DNA from: Echinostoma caproni | Taxonomy: Eukaryota; Platyhelminthes; Trematoda; Plagiorchiida; Echinostomatidae | Length of the DNA: 10,716 nt | Direction: 5' to 3' | NCBI GenBank assembly: GCA_900618425.1 | Contig: UZAN01054754.1 | Coordinates: forward strand, 4,459-15,174 | Part shown: positions 1 to 7,802 of the stretch, in pieces | Numbering within the stretch: the stretch's first letter is position 1 | How the letters are laid out: each line of letters starts with the position of its first letter | Made by a program: the position numbers and the translations under genes | The notes under the pieces: model-generated | Database searches by the model: none | Seen by the model: the letters and a program-made list of their open reading frames with translations, nothing else | Told to the model about the DNA's origin: nothing

Positions 1-177
1 AGATTGTTAGACTAATGAATAAAACATAAGTGGGAATGATAAAAATGGGGGTGACAATTCCCTGACATCATACTGTATATGAAGTGAACAGGTGTAGCTG
101 TATATGTGACTTATGGTGAGTGAAACAGGAAAACACATGATTCTGCTTAAGAGGAAACGGAATGAACAGCCAGGACG

Positions 178-347
178 TTAAGTCTCCTGGTAAGACGAAT
201 AATTTTGTATTTTAATAGTTTGATGCTTCTTGCGAGTGGGCATCGCAGCTTCGAAAACGTATAGGCAAATCCCAAGCAAAGGCCTCTGTTTTGCGGTTTC
301 AAGGTCATAAGTGGTACGAAACACGAAGTCATCTTTTGTGTCAAGTG
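178..347 (-). CDS. Candidate terminal exon with stop codon
   Basis: An open frame of about 56 codons ends at TAA (180-178). Starting after GTGCACACAG it supplies exactly the two bases needed to complete the split codon left by the 1147-859 exon. The translation contains LDTKDDFVFRTTYDLETAKQ, then RPLLGICLYVFEAAMPTRKK and QNYSSYQET. The acceptor is poor because the upstream tract is purine-rich, and similarity to LARGE (LDEDDLCYEF, NLYLTFLEYDG) is faint. No AATAAA is visible on this strand between the stop and the window edge. The alternative is that this is an open frame inside an intron and the gene, with its GT49 domain, continues beyond the window. Confidence 0.3.
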
Positions 348-858
348 CTGTGTGCACCTTTCTTTTTCTTCAAATATGTGCATACGTTTTCGTTTACTAT
401 ATGTAACCTGGTGAGCGAAATGACCTGACCTTACGGTATGACAGATGTCCTTAGTTTCAGCGGCTTTTTCTAAGTCTCACCTCTAGTCAATGTATTAAAA
501 ATGCCTGAACGATACTGAACACTACTTTTTCTATTTGTGTTCATCACCTGTTGTACATTCGACAATGGAGACATAATTCGAGAGAAAATTACAAGTTCTT
601 TAGTTAATTCTTGTTTCGCAATTGTACTCTACATCTAAGTGTGACGTACATCTGCGTGTTAATAGTACTATGAAAAAAGGACCTCTAGACGTACAGAAAA
701 GGAAAGTATAACACAGGATCATCAATCTCAATAACTTTGCTTCGAAGACCATTACCTATGTATGATAATCGTTTATAATACCCATATATTTTGCAATCAA
801 TCAATCAATGTAACTGAGTAGTTCAAGACTCAATCTAATACCTGAATCATTCACTTAC
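348..858 (-). other. Putative intron or 3' flank of the LARGE-like gene
   Basis: AT-rich sequence with no convincing exon on either strand. It contains a (CAAT)x4 tract at 794-809. If the 347-178 exon is wrong, this belongs to a longer intron running off the window. Confidence 0.4.
794..809. repeat. (CAAT)4 microsatellite
   Basis: Four perfect tandem copies of CAAT, inside the last intron of the LARGE-like gene. Confidence 0.85.
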
Positions 859-1147
859 TTGAGAAGCTGGGTACTGTGGTTAAATCATCCGATTCGGCTA
901 GTTGTGTGTAGTCGTTTGTTTCAGGTTTTTCATTACGGTCTAGATGTCCGATTTTCAACAAGTTTGGCTGAGTTGCGGAGGCCGGCGAATGCTTCCCTGT
1001 TATGCAGTCCATTTCATCCGGTCGCCTCAGAGGCCAGATCACAGGGCAACAGTGCGGCAACGAAAAACGGCTTAGTTGAAAATTCCATTCACAAGGCAGC
1101 CGATAGTAGATTTGCGGATTGTGAATAATCATGAACACAAATACATC
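859..1147 (-). CDS. LARGE: LARGE-like GT8 domain, C-terminal exon
   Basis: This exon has 289 bases, from phase 0 (acceptor TTTCAATTCAG) to phase 1 (donor TCTCAA|GTAAGTG). DVFVFMIIHNPQIYYRLPCEWNFQLS follows LARGE [26 protein letters not shown] closely. A cysteine pair (HCC) sits near the position of the C in RSEQC. After an insertion with MDCITGKHS, NLLKIGHLDRNEKPETND corresponds to DLKVIHWNSPKKL; the histidine there is the third metal ligand in GT8 enzymes and is present. The tail (QLAESDDLTTVPSF) has no counterpart I recognise. Confidence 0.88.
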
Positions 1148-1897
1148 CTGAATTGAAATGAGAGAGAGGGTAATGCATGAATCGCCCGTTGCAGATCGAT
1201 TCACAATTCACCGACCCTGTCGCGTCATCTATCGGACTTATAAACAACATTAAAACCTTATTTGTATGTACTAAAAGCTCATGGTTTAACTGAGTACATT
1301 TTATTGCATTCAAAGATGCTTAGCTATCTGTTTGTTTCAGACATGATGCGTGGTGTATCTCCTTTAGTTTCGGGACCCGCGTCATCCGTCCTTAGCAGGC
1401 TGTGTTCACCAAAGATTAGCTTTCTTTTTTTCCAGTACAATGCAAGATTCAATATGCCTCATTTTTGAATGCTGTTGTTTTGCTTGAGTTGGAGCTCTGC
1501 TCGATTCTAAGCCTCTTTATATTTGTGTTCAGCACAATTATGTCCCTCTCATATACGCCCTAACACTCACTTCATCTCTTTGGCCACTAGTCCGCCGCCG
1601 AGGTGTTACCGTAGTAGACCTATCTAGCACTATAGCGTGGTATCTGTGGTCGATTTTACCTTCTCTTCTGTTCAATTACGAAACTCAAAAGCTTATAGAA
1701 AGCCACTCTTGTCAACATTTGTCTTATTTCTGGTATTTATCTATACTGAAAGCTCGCATAAAGTACCTTGAAAGCTCATCTAATGTACAGAAATCTCACC
1801 ATTATTTCAGGTTTTACAACTGATCAATTCCGATTAAATTTGAAAGGGATTAACATTGTTGTAACCCCAGAACTCCACAGAACTCTCGCAAGCTTAC
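1148..1897 (-). other. Intron of the LARGE-like gene
   Basis: A 750-bp intron between the QEQ|DVF halves of the conserved (D)QDIF motif, GTAAGC...TTCAG. On the plus strand a good acceptor at 1340 (TGTTTGTTTCAG) is followed by about 20 open codons (DMMRGVSPLVSGPASSVLS), and a second acceptor at 1435 (CTTTTTTTCCAG) lies downstream. I found no matching donor with a GT, so no exon is called. Confidence 0.6.
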
Positions 1898-2029
1898 CTG
1901 CTCACCATTATACAACGTCCCTTGCCTGGAGATTGCATAGAAAAGTTCACTCAGCCACAATGTACTCCACATATTGTGTCGCATCTTTTTCAGGTGTAGA
2001 AGTAATACACCACCATTGACACCAACAAT
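1898..2029 (-). CDS. LARGE: LARGE-like GT8 exon with the NGG(V) sugar-binding loop
   Basis: This exon has 44 codons, phase 0 to phase 0, between acceptor GTGTCATTTCAG and donor GAGCAG|GTAAGC. VGVNGGVLLLHLKKMR matches GRGFNTGVILLLLDKLRKM of LARGE, with the usual NTG replaced by NGG. MWSTLWLSE matches MWRLTAERE. The exon ends GEQ, the first half of the conserved (D)QDIF motif completed by the next exon. The NTG/NSG triplet contacts the donor in GT8 enzymes, so the change to NGG deserves note but does not by itself imply loss of activity. Confidence 0.87.
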
Positions 2030-2150
2030 CTGAAATGACACCATGATAAAAGTGAACAAATTGAGAATCAAGGTGCTTATTAGCAAAACACTCAATCAAA
2101 TTTAGCTTACCACGTCCTTCTTTTGGTCCGTGTGAGTTGACAAGTCTCAG

Positions 2151-2499
2151 AGCCACAATCACGCAAGATTTCAAGATTTCAAGAAATAAATCCAAGAAGC
2201 CAGCTGGGAATTGACGAACTCACAGAAATGAAAACGACTCCCTCAGATCATGACACGGACATTTTTGTGAATTCGCATCAACTAATTCACAATTATGGTG
2301 AACCAACTGAAGGAAACATATGCTCAAGTGTTGGCTATCAATCTGGTTTATCTGCGAATTGGTTTCAGGCCACAGTCGGAAGACTCAAAAAACGTTTCAA
2401 ACAAGCATGGGGGAATCATGTAATTGTATCAAATGATGAAGCGACCGTTACTGATGAGATATCGAAACCATCGATAGTGCAGTTAACTGGTTTCTCTTG
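2151..2499 (+). CDS. Nested plus-strand gene, exon 1 (unrecognised protein)
   Basis: A plus-strand frame is open from 2141 to 2500 in AT-rich sequence. An acceptor at 2150 (GACAAGTCTCAG) and a donor at 2500 (TCTTG|GTGAAC) bound it. If the exon is the first coding one, translation can begin at ATG 2228 (MKTTPSDHDTDIFVNSHQL); if not, about 25 more residues (PQSRKISRFQEINPRS..) belong to it. The part near WFQATVGRLKKRFKQAWG is basic and helical; the rest is polar with no family motif I recognise. It leaves two bases (TG) that join the T of the next exon at 2798 to make Cys, so splicing avoids the in-frame TGA at 2501. It lies wholly inside an intron of the opposite-strand LARGE-like gene. Confidence 0.5.
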
Positions 2500-2797
2500 G
2501 TGAACTCACCAAAATGAAATACTGTGCATATAACGATTTTAAGTGGTGAAGGCTTTGGTATTTAGTTTCTGCAAGAATTGAAATAAATTATCCATTATCT
2601 CAGTAAATGTTATATTAAATTTTGCTCAACTATTCCCACCGCCAAAATCTGGACGAAAACCCATATTTTCGAGTTAAACCTTCGGTAGATCTGAAATGTA
2701 GACCGCTTTCGTATGCTTTTTCGATTATCTGATCAATTGTACCGATTGCAATCACTGAGGAGATAATCATCAAACTGTAATATATTTTTTATTCCAG

Positions 2798-3038
2798 TGG
2801 ATCATTGTTTGACTCAAAGGAATCATGTGTGGATGTGAGCGTGTTTGCAGAAACACGACGATTTGACACCTGTGTATCGATAGTTATTAATCTATATTAT
2901 ACTATACCGAATTACTACTACCATGTCCGTAAGAAGTTGATCAAAACGCTTTCTTTCGTATACCCTCCACAATTGAACATAGACTTGTGCAGTGAAGAAT
3001 CGACGAATAAACTGAGGCTGATACATACAGCTGCATAA
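2798..3038 (+). CDS. Nested plus-strand gene, last exon
   Basis: A strong acceptor (TATATTTTTTATTCCAG) at 2797 opens a frame of 80 codons ending at TAA 3036-3038. One leading base completes the split codon from 2499, so the phase fits. The translation includes FDSKESCVDVSVFAETRRF, then TCVSIVINLYYTIPNYYYH, VRKKLIKTLSFVYPP and QLNIDLCSEES. It has several cysteines, a tyrosine-rich stretch and no signal peptide. From ATG 2228 the joined CDS is 513 bases, 170 residues. I recognise no family. The intron (2500-2797) is 298 bp. No canonical AATAAA is obvious just after the stop. Confidence 0.5.
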
Positions 3039-3647
3039 ATGAACAGGACATATTAATTATTGAGCGTTCAGCGTTTGAGTATAAATGATCGTTCGATTGA
3101 TCATGACTGACATGTTTCAATATTTTAATATTTTCAAAGCAAGTAAGAAATACAGTTTTCCACAGTCTAAATCAATCTCCCATCACGTCTGTTATACCAA
3201 AGTTGATGATCTAAGAGTTTCCTTTTTTTCTGTTCCGGTATGCAACCTTGGGTAGACGGCTGTTTCTCACATAAACTCTCAAGCAGACATTCATAACCTA
3301 CAGCCACTTGGAGTGTTATCATAATCTAGCATTTTTATGATGCAAATACTAACAAGTAATGAACAATAGAATCGATAGTTTCTTTGTGCTAGAAGGTATT
3401 GGTCAAACTCCAGCAACACCATTACTTTCATCACCTTTGTTCCTCCCAGAGCTTACTGTTTCGTGCCTCATTCGCGATATCAGATGACACAAATCTGTAA
3501 AAATATCTACTGATGCTTTTGCTCCTATTAGTCCGATAGCATATAAATGTAAGATCCCTCGATTTCAGCGACGCTGGCTGGTGCATCTGTTGTAAAATAA
3601 CAAATCGTTAATGGTAAACCATTAGAACCTATCCATAAAAACGGCTC

Positions 3648-3840
3648 ATGGGCAAGAAACAGGTATTTTACTTTTATTTTATCAACGTGTGTATTTGTTG
3701 TATTATACTTAATATTGGTCGTTTGCAAATTTTCTCAGCTGCTACCCCCAAAACAAATATTCATTCAGGGGGAAATTTCAGGCGAAAAGTTGTTTTCAAT
3801 AACTCATCATCATGCTGGTACACCTTATGTGAGGGGATAA
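3648..3840 (+). CDS. Weak candidate two-exon small gene with a 76-bp intron
   Basis: ATG at 3648 (MGKKQ) is followed by CAG|GTATTT and, 76 bp later, by TTTTCTCAG|CTG. Joining 3648-3662 to 3739-3840 gives a 38-residue frame (LLPPKQIFIQGEISGEKLF.., ..HHHAGTPYVRG) ending at TAA 3838-3840. A further donor (CCTTAT|GTGAGG) could extend it. Read without splicing, a different frame from the same ATG encodes a hydrophobic leader (QVFYFYFINVCICCIILNI) and continues to 3875. Both readings are possible and neither is recognised. It lies in the same intron as the nested gene and on the same strand. Confidence 0.2.
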
Positions 3841-4463
3841 ATCCTAGAGGTCGAGAGGATAACATTGCATTGTAAAGAATAGATCACTTCTTGCCGGTTT
3901 GGGTATTGCACACCACATTCTCAGATCTGTGCTTATTAGGACGAATAAACTTACCTGCTGCTTTTTGTAATTTTTTTTTAATTCTGAGCTGTAACCCTCA
4001 AACATTTACACATTTTATTGTAACATTCTAAGTCGTGCAAAATCAAACGGTAATACTATAAATAACCAAGATCATTGCTGTAGAAGATAAAGTTCGCAAT
4101 GAATGCTCTTCACCCACGATATGTATGCGGGTATGATACTGTAAACTAAAAGAATGTATTTCGAAAATGAGAGTCACGTTGCACTGGTTCGATCAACACC
4201 TGCCTATTTTGGAAACACGGGAAAAATTGTATACTTTAATTAGTAGGTACGTGTAATCCATGTTATGTGAAGATATTCTTCAAACGGCAATAGTTGACTG
4301 AGACAAGATCAAAAACAGACACTTGAAAATGCCGAAGAAAATTTAAAAAGGTCTCAAGGAGTCATATGCATGTGGTTAAAATAACACGTTAGCATCCAAA
4401 GGAATGATCGACCAACCCCTGATGTCTGAGAGCTACCATAATGAATTATTCATTTCATCTTAA

Positions 4464-4475
4464 CTCTCTCTCTCT
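4464..4475. repeat. (CT)6 tract
   Basis: Perfect CT dinucleotide run followed by AG. It resembles a plus-strand splice acceptor, but the sequence after it stops within a few codons in the frames examined. Confidence 0.6.
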
Positions 4476-4588
4476 AGCATGTCATTACCTGACTAATGAA
4501 ATTTGAATACTTTTTTAAACACCGGGTCCACTTTGACTGAGCATGGTTATTTATATCCAGTCAAAAACAACAATAATAAGGTAATTAC

Positions 4589-4660
4589 CTTGACAGATCG
4601 ATTAGTATTCATATTGCACCGGGATATAGTGTAGTCTTGTTCCCACGTCAATCCGATTGC
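4589..4660 (-). CDS. LARGE: LARGE-like GT8 exon after the DxD strand
   Basis: This small exon has 24 codons, phase 0 to phase 0, between acceptor AACCCTAG and donor GTCAAG|GTAATT, and is separated from the DxD exon by an intron of only 90 bp. It begins AIGLTWEQDYTISR, the equivalent of VLGLVENQSDWYLG in LARGE. It then lacks the NLWKNHRPWPALGR block of vertebrate LARGE and has CNMNTNRSVK instead, about four residues shorter. Frame continuity on both sides supports the exon although its second half is divergent. Confidence 0.75.
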
Positions 4661-4750
4661 CTAGGGTTATTTCAATAGAGAAGTTTAATTTGTGGACCAA
4701 GCGTAGACGCCATTTTTGAACTGATTCTCACTGATTTCCGGAAGACTGAC

Positions 4751-4834
4751 CTGTTGGGGTGTGAACTTTTCAAATTGCTTCCACAAGTCAAGGATGTTAT
4801 AGTTGAACAGAGTGTCCGTGTCCAATACGATCAC
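4751..4834 (-). CDS. LARGE: LARGE-like GT8 catalytic exon carrying the DxD motif
   Basis: This exon has 28 codons, phase 0 to phase 0, between acceptor CTCAACTCAG and donor CAACAG|GTCAGT. It reads VIVLDTDTLFNYNILDLW then KQFEKFTPQQ. The LDTD is the manganese- and nucleotide-sugar-binding DxD of GT8 enzymes, intact here. It corresponds to VIVLDTDITF..ELW..F..F.GQQ in LARGE. The preservation of DxD, frame and splice sites argues for a functional gene rather than a pseudogene. Confidence 0.9.
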
Positions 4835-4936
4835 CTGAGTTGAGACAAATGTTATGGGAAGGTGGAAATAATGTGGAACGATTGTAGCTCGCGATGTGGA
4901 TGTTGGTGGTGGTTTGCTCTCCGAGCTGGCCGTGTT

Positions 4937-4984
4937 GGTCGCAGACGTTTCGTAGCCTGGCTAGGCAACATCATCAGTGCATCA
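4937..4984 (-). ncRNA. Hammerhead-like ribozyme core, left arm (intact GAAA)
   Basis: Read on the minus strand: CTGATGA (4977-4971), helix II GTTGCCT/AGGCTAC with one T-T mismatch and loop AGCC, then GAAAC (4951-4947) and GTC (4946-4944). Helix I can form from TGCA before the core and TGCG after GTC. Helix III would be only ACGT, which is self-complementary, so it would work best between two copies. One extra base (T at 4970) sits between CTGATGA and helix II, which departs from the standard core. All conserved core bases are otherwise present. Cleavage would fall after C4944. Activity is not shown by the sequence alone. Confidence 0.35.
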
Positions 4985-4999
4985 GTGCTTCACCGAGGT

Positions 5000-5044
5000 T
5001 GCACTGATGATGTTGCCTAGCCTGGCTACGGAATGTCTAGGAAA
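5000..5044 (+). ncRNA. Degenerate hammerhead-like core, right arm
   Basis: The mirror copy on the plus strand has CTGATGA (5004-5010) and helix II (5012-5018 with 5023-5029). The GAAA box is GGAA (5030-5033), changing a base normally required for catalysis, and the following C is T. It is probably an inactive copy of the same repeat. Confidence 0.35.
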
Positions 5045-5082
5045 AACACCTCCAGCTCGGAGAACACACCAACAACAACATC

Positions 5083-5460
5083 ATGGGGATGTATCAGAGC
5101 CTTTAACATAAATTATTGATTTATTTATCACACAACAAGGTCATAGACAGCAAAAGGGGAAAAACTTAGTCATGAGGACCTACTATTCCCTCATGGAATC
5201 TGGAAAACTTGGTCCATGCATTCGAAGGGTCGAAGCACCACAAGTATGGCCAGAACAACGGAGAAACTACCTACTAATACATTTGGGAAATTGTGGCAGG
5301 GTTCAAACCTAGAACTAAAGAGCCTACAGCACGGAAATGACAGTGACTTACACTGTTTGACGACCGAAATCACGACCACCACCACCTCTATCAACACTAC
5401 CAGCGCCACAACCACCAGAACTGTCACCACATTGTGGCGAAACGAATGCATGAAATATTA
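5083..5460. repeat. Probable degenerate dispersed-repeat sequence
   Basis: This flanks the snap-back repeat. It contains GGGTTCAAACCTAG (5299-5312), which on the minus strand resembles a Pol III B box, and a simple ACC/ACN-rich tract at about 5370-5430. The threonine-rich (plus) and valine-rich (minus) open frames here come from that tract and are not genes. The repeat identity is inference. Confidence 0.25.
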
Positions 5461-6057
5461 CTGAAAATTCCAAAGCTCAGGTTTCGTCTTTTTTCTTCTA
5501 TGTTGTTAAAAAAGCGAATTTTATCTATAATCATCAAAATGGTTTACGCAGATTCCTTGTGTTCATACATATCATGTACACAGCTAACGAATCAGAGGGG
5601 AGGAGTGCATACATGGATTTCCACTGACTTGAAATTACGGAATCATAATTTCATCTAACAAAGAGTAAAGAAGCATAGATCATTTCTGAACAAAAGTAAG
5701 TGCTAATTCAGATGATAAAAATCTATAAACACCACACTAGCTTCAACTGTAGGAGATCAAAACCGGAAGTCAAATGGTTGTTGAGATATTCCTACTTTAA
5801 GATCTTTGATCTGCAAAAAAGCTTCAAGTTGAAGGTGCAAGCACCGCACGATCACCAACAGTGCATCCTTTAAAATGGACTGTTAAGCTTCCATATTTTA
5901 AATATGCACACAGTGGTTGAAATATAGTTAATTTGTAGAGTTTTATCACCTATCATTCTTCTAATACACATTTTATGTACGTGATTAATGTTACGGTACA
6001 TATACTTGAGCGAAAATCAAATACCATCACAGTATTTTCTTCAGTCAGTTGACTTAC
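5461..6057. other. Intron, no feature seen
   Basis: AT-rich remainder of the intron between the WIPNKH and DxD exons. No paired splice sites, RNA gene or repeat was recognised. Confidence 0.5.
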
Positions 6058-6153
6058 CTTCTCAACTGAGGACGGTAAAATATCTGTAATGATGAGTCTT
6101 AGCATAGCGTAGATACCGGCACGATGTTTGTTCGGAATCCAGTCGATTTGCGG
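6058..6153 (-). CDS. LARGE: LARGE-like GT8 domain exon with WIPNKH motif
   Basis: This exon has 32 codons, phase 0 to phase 0, between acceptor GATATTAG and a strong donor GAGAAG|GTAAGTC. The translation PQIDWIPNKHRAGIYAMLRL is nearly identical in pattern to vertebrate LARGE (WIPNKHYSGIYGLMKL). It continues ITDILPSSVEK, matching LTKTLPSNLER, immediately before the DxD strand. This is the most diagnostic exon for separating LARGE from other GT8 enzymes such as the glucoside xylosyltransferases, which lack WIPNKH. Confidence 0.9.
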
Positions 6154-6563
6154 CTAATATCAGAACGAGAGAGATCAATATTTCAAATTTTATCAGAGGA
6201 AAACGGTACAGTTTTTTATTCTGACTTGAAAGTCATTAATTAGAAGATATAAAATGTATATGGGGTTCTTTACATAATAGTGATGGCTAACAGAATTGGT
6301 AAAAATCACAACTCATAATAATACAACAGCTAATTCATCAATTTAAAGAAAACTGTGATTTTCACCCTTTCACAATTCTATGAACTGGATCAAGGAAATC
6401 GTTTTGTATCTGAACATGAAAAGTATAAATCTTTTTGTTATTTTACGCTGATGCACTACACGTAAGTACAGAATCTGAGGGGTGTGAAAAATAAATTAGC
6501 CTGAGGATTGACGACATTTTTTCTAAATCGGAGCTGGATTACCAGTTCAAAGTAACATCTCAC
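6154..6563 (-). other. Intron of the LARGE-like gene
   Basis: A 410-bp intron (GTGAGA...ATTAG) between two GT8 exons. AT-rich, nothing else seen. Confidence 0.7.
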
Positions 6564-6908
6564 CAGATGGGGTTCACTCCGATATACAGTCCATCTGACA
6601 TTCTTCAAATGCCATTGAAGTATGAATGACGTCAATTGTACTTCCGTTATTTGATCGCATATGACATGCACATGAAGTTTTAGCGGTGATAGTGGCTCAG
6701 TCCACCGAGGACAAATCGTGGTTGTGATATTTGGTATATAGCTTTGACATTTGCTCCTTTTAGACCGAAACCATCCCGCGTAGTAAAACATGCTCTTCAG
6801 CATGGTTTGTGCGCGCCACACACTCTGCAATCCACTGACCGTCATGGCCACATGTACCACATTGTCGGTTGTAGAATCTGTGTAACTTGAGTTCACTTGC
6901 CATTTGAA
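6564..6908 (-). CDS. LARGE: LARGE-like GT8 domain, N-terminal exon
   Basis: This exon has 115 codons, phase 0 at both ends, between acceptor TTTTTATTTCAG and donor CTG|GTGAGA. It begins FKWQVNSSYTD and enters the GT8 fold at VVHVAMTVSG, matching the LARGE start (IHVAIVCAG). LKSMFYYAG follows, equivalent to LVKSILFYR, the helix after the first strand. An insertion of about 25 residues (RSKRSKCQSYIPNITT..) precedes the next conserved strand, LKLHVHVICD, which corresponds to LHFHLIAD. The exon ends with WTVYRSEPHL, at the position of VDFYDADEL. The insertion is absent from vertebrate LARGE. The match to GT8 is clear by eye. Confidence 0.85.
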
Positions 6909-7500
6909 CTGAAATAAAAAGAAACCAACATTTTTAGGCAGATAGATGAACAAAGTAAAACAGTCAAACAACAGGCTTTGATTTGCAAGAACCATTAAGA
7001 ATGTACAGTATTTCGTATGTTTTAAAAATGAAAGCAGTTTTAGAATTCAGGGCAAATTTTAGAAAAAATGTGACAATCATTTACGGGTTGATTGCAACAG
7101 AAAGAATGACTGAATCTGTTCACTTTGCACTGCAGGTCGTTTTGTAACAGAAGCAATCAACTGCTGATAGCTTCTTTCTCCTCAACAACCATTCATAATT
7201 AAATATTATAACAATACAAAGAAAAAACTGGAAATATCGCTTACAAGTGACAAAATACCACTTACGACATCGAAACGAACTCTAGGAATACATTGGCTAT
7301 CAACCAATGGAGTTCTATTTTCAGCTAACTACACACATCCAATCAATGCATCAATTGATTCAGTGTAACACATACGAACCTGCAACTGGTGCAAGGTAGC
7401 ACTATCATATGAATTAATATGCATCATTCCCATTTGACCAGCAGCATGTTACATCACTCTGAAGTCAGCAATTGCTTCCACCGGTCTTGCATAAACAAGA

Positions 7501-7520
7501 CGCGCGCTCGCGCACACACC
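7501..7520. repeat. Alternating CG/CA tract
   Basis: Mostly alternating pyrimidine-purine sequence, GC-rich in an AT-rich setting. It lies about 40 bp upstream of the plus-strand exon at 7560. Confidence 0.5.
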
Positions 7521-7559
7521 CAAACTTTCCCTTAACTTTTCCGCATCAATGCTCTCCAG

Positions 7560-7736
7560 ATTGACCTTTTTAATCATTACCGTCTCCGAGCACTTTATGA
7601 TGATGGCACTAGCAATTTTTCATTGGCAATCTTGAATCATCTTGATATGTACGGTTGGGAACAGAAAAGGGAACAACCTTGTGGACTGCAAATTTCCTTG
7701 CTGAACATAATCGAGAGTCCCACAAGCAAATGTAAA
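7560..7736 (+). CDS. Plus-strand exon of an unrecognised gene
   Basis: Between a strong pyrimidine-rich acceptor (TCAATGCTCTCCAG) and a consensus donor (AAA|GTAAGA), 59 codons are open on the plus strand, phase 0 at both ends. The translation includes IDLFNHYRLRALYDDG, then TSNFSLAILNHLDMYGWEQ, KREQPCGLQISLLNII and ESPTSKCK. The frame stays open for eight more codons upstream of the acceptor. I recognise no family. It lies inside an intron of the minus-strand LARGE-like gene. No upstream exon of the same gene was found, so this could be the 3' part of a gene whose earlier exons are in this window but unseen, or a coincidental open frame with good splice sites. Confidence 0.42.
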
Positions 7737-7802
7737 GTAAGAATTTCTTCTTACCTTTTTTTCATATTTGTTTCCCTTTTGAATATGGATATGAATTTTC
7801 AG

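Larger units (their letters stand above)
3039..4588. other. Rest of the large intron
   Basis: Apart from the weak candidate at 3648-3840, this part of the 2.56-kb intron shows AT-rich sequence and a (CT)6 tract at 4464-4475 followed directly by AG. No further exon with paired splice sites and phase was found on either strand. Confidence 0.4.
4899..5082. repeat. Inverted (snap-back) repeat with two hammerhead-like cores
   Basis: The left arm (4899-4980) is an imperfect reverse complement of the right arm (5001-5082), with a 20-bp spacer. Shared blocks include CTCCGAGCTGG/CCAGCTCGGAG, TAGCCTGGCTAGGCAACATC and its complement, and GATGTTGGTGG/CAACAACATC at the outer ends. Each arm reads CTGATGATG - hairpin - CGRAAYGTC outward from the centre. 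Inverted copies with hammerhead ribozymes are known for Penelope-like retroelement ends, and schistosomes also carry hammerhead-bearing SINE-like repeats. No reverse transcriptase sequence accompanies it, so this would be a short non-autonomous remnant inserted in a LARGE intron. Confidence 0.65.

Noticed and set aside
859..1128. Plus-strand open frame of about 90 codons
   Set aside because: It is antisense to the GT8 C-terminal exon, whose translation matches LARGE; this is a shadow.
1340..1467. Plus-strand exons after acceptors at 1340 and 1435
   Set aside because: The acceptors are good but no GT donor fits between them (only a GC donor at 1400), and the second segment stops quickly.
2105..2195. 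Minus-strand open frame with SHGPKEGRG then a GTAAGC donor, resembling ALGRG of LARGE
   Set aside because: It would leave phase 1, but the following exon (2029) needs phase 0. The 4660-4589 exon fits the phase and position instead, so the similarity is coincidental.
5191..5451. Valine-rich hydrophobic minus-strand frame and the threonine-rich plus-strand frame opposite it
   Set aside because: Both arise from an ACC/ACN-rich simple-sequence tract within a repeat region and show no splice or family support.
7380..7433. Minus-strand MGMMHINSYDSATLHQLQ followed by CAG|GTTCGT, phase 0, as an alternative first coding exon
   Set aside because: It has no membrane anchor and a weak donor. The exon at 10286-10185 is a better start for a Golgi type II enzyme.
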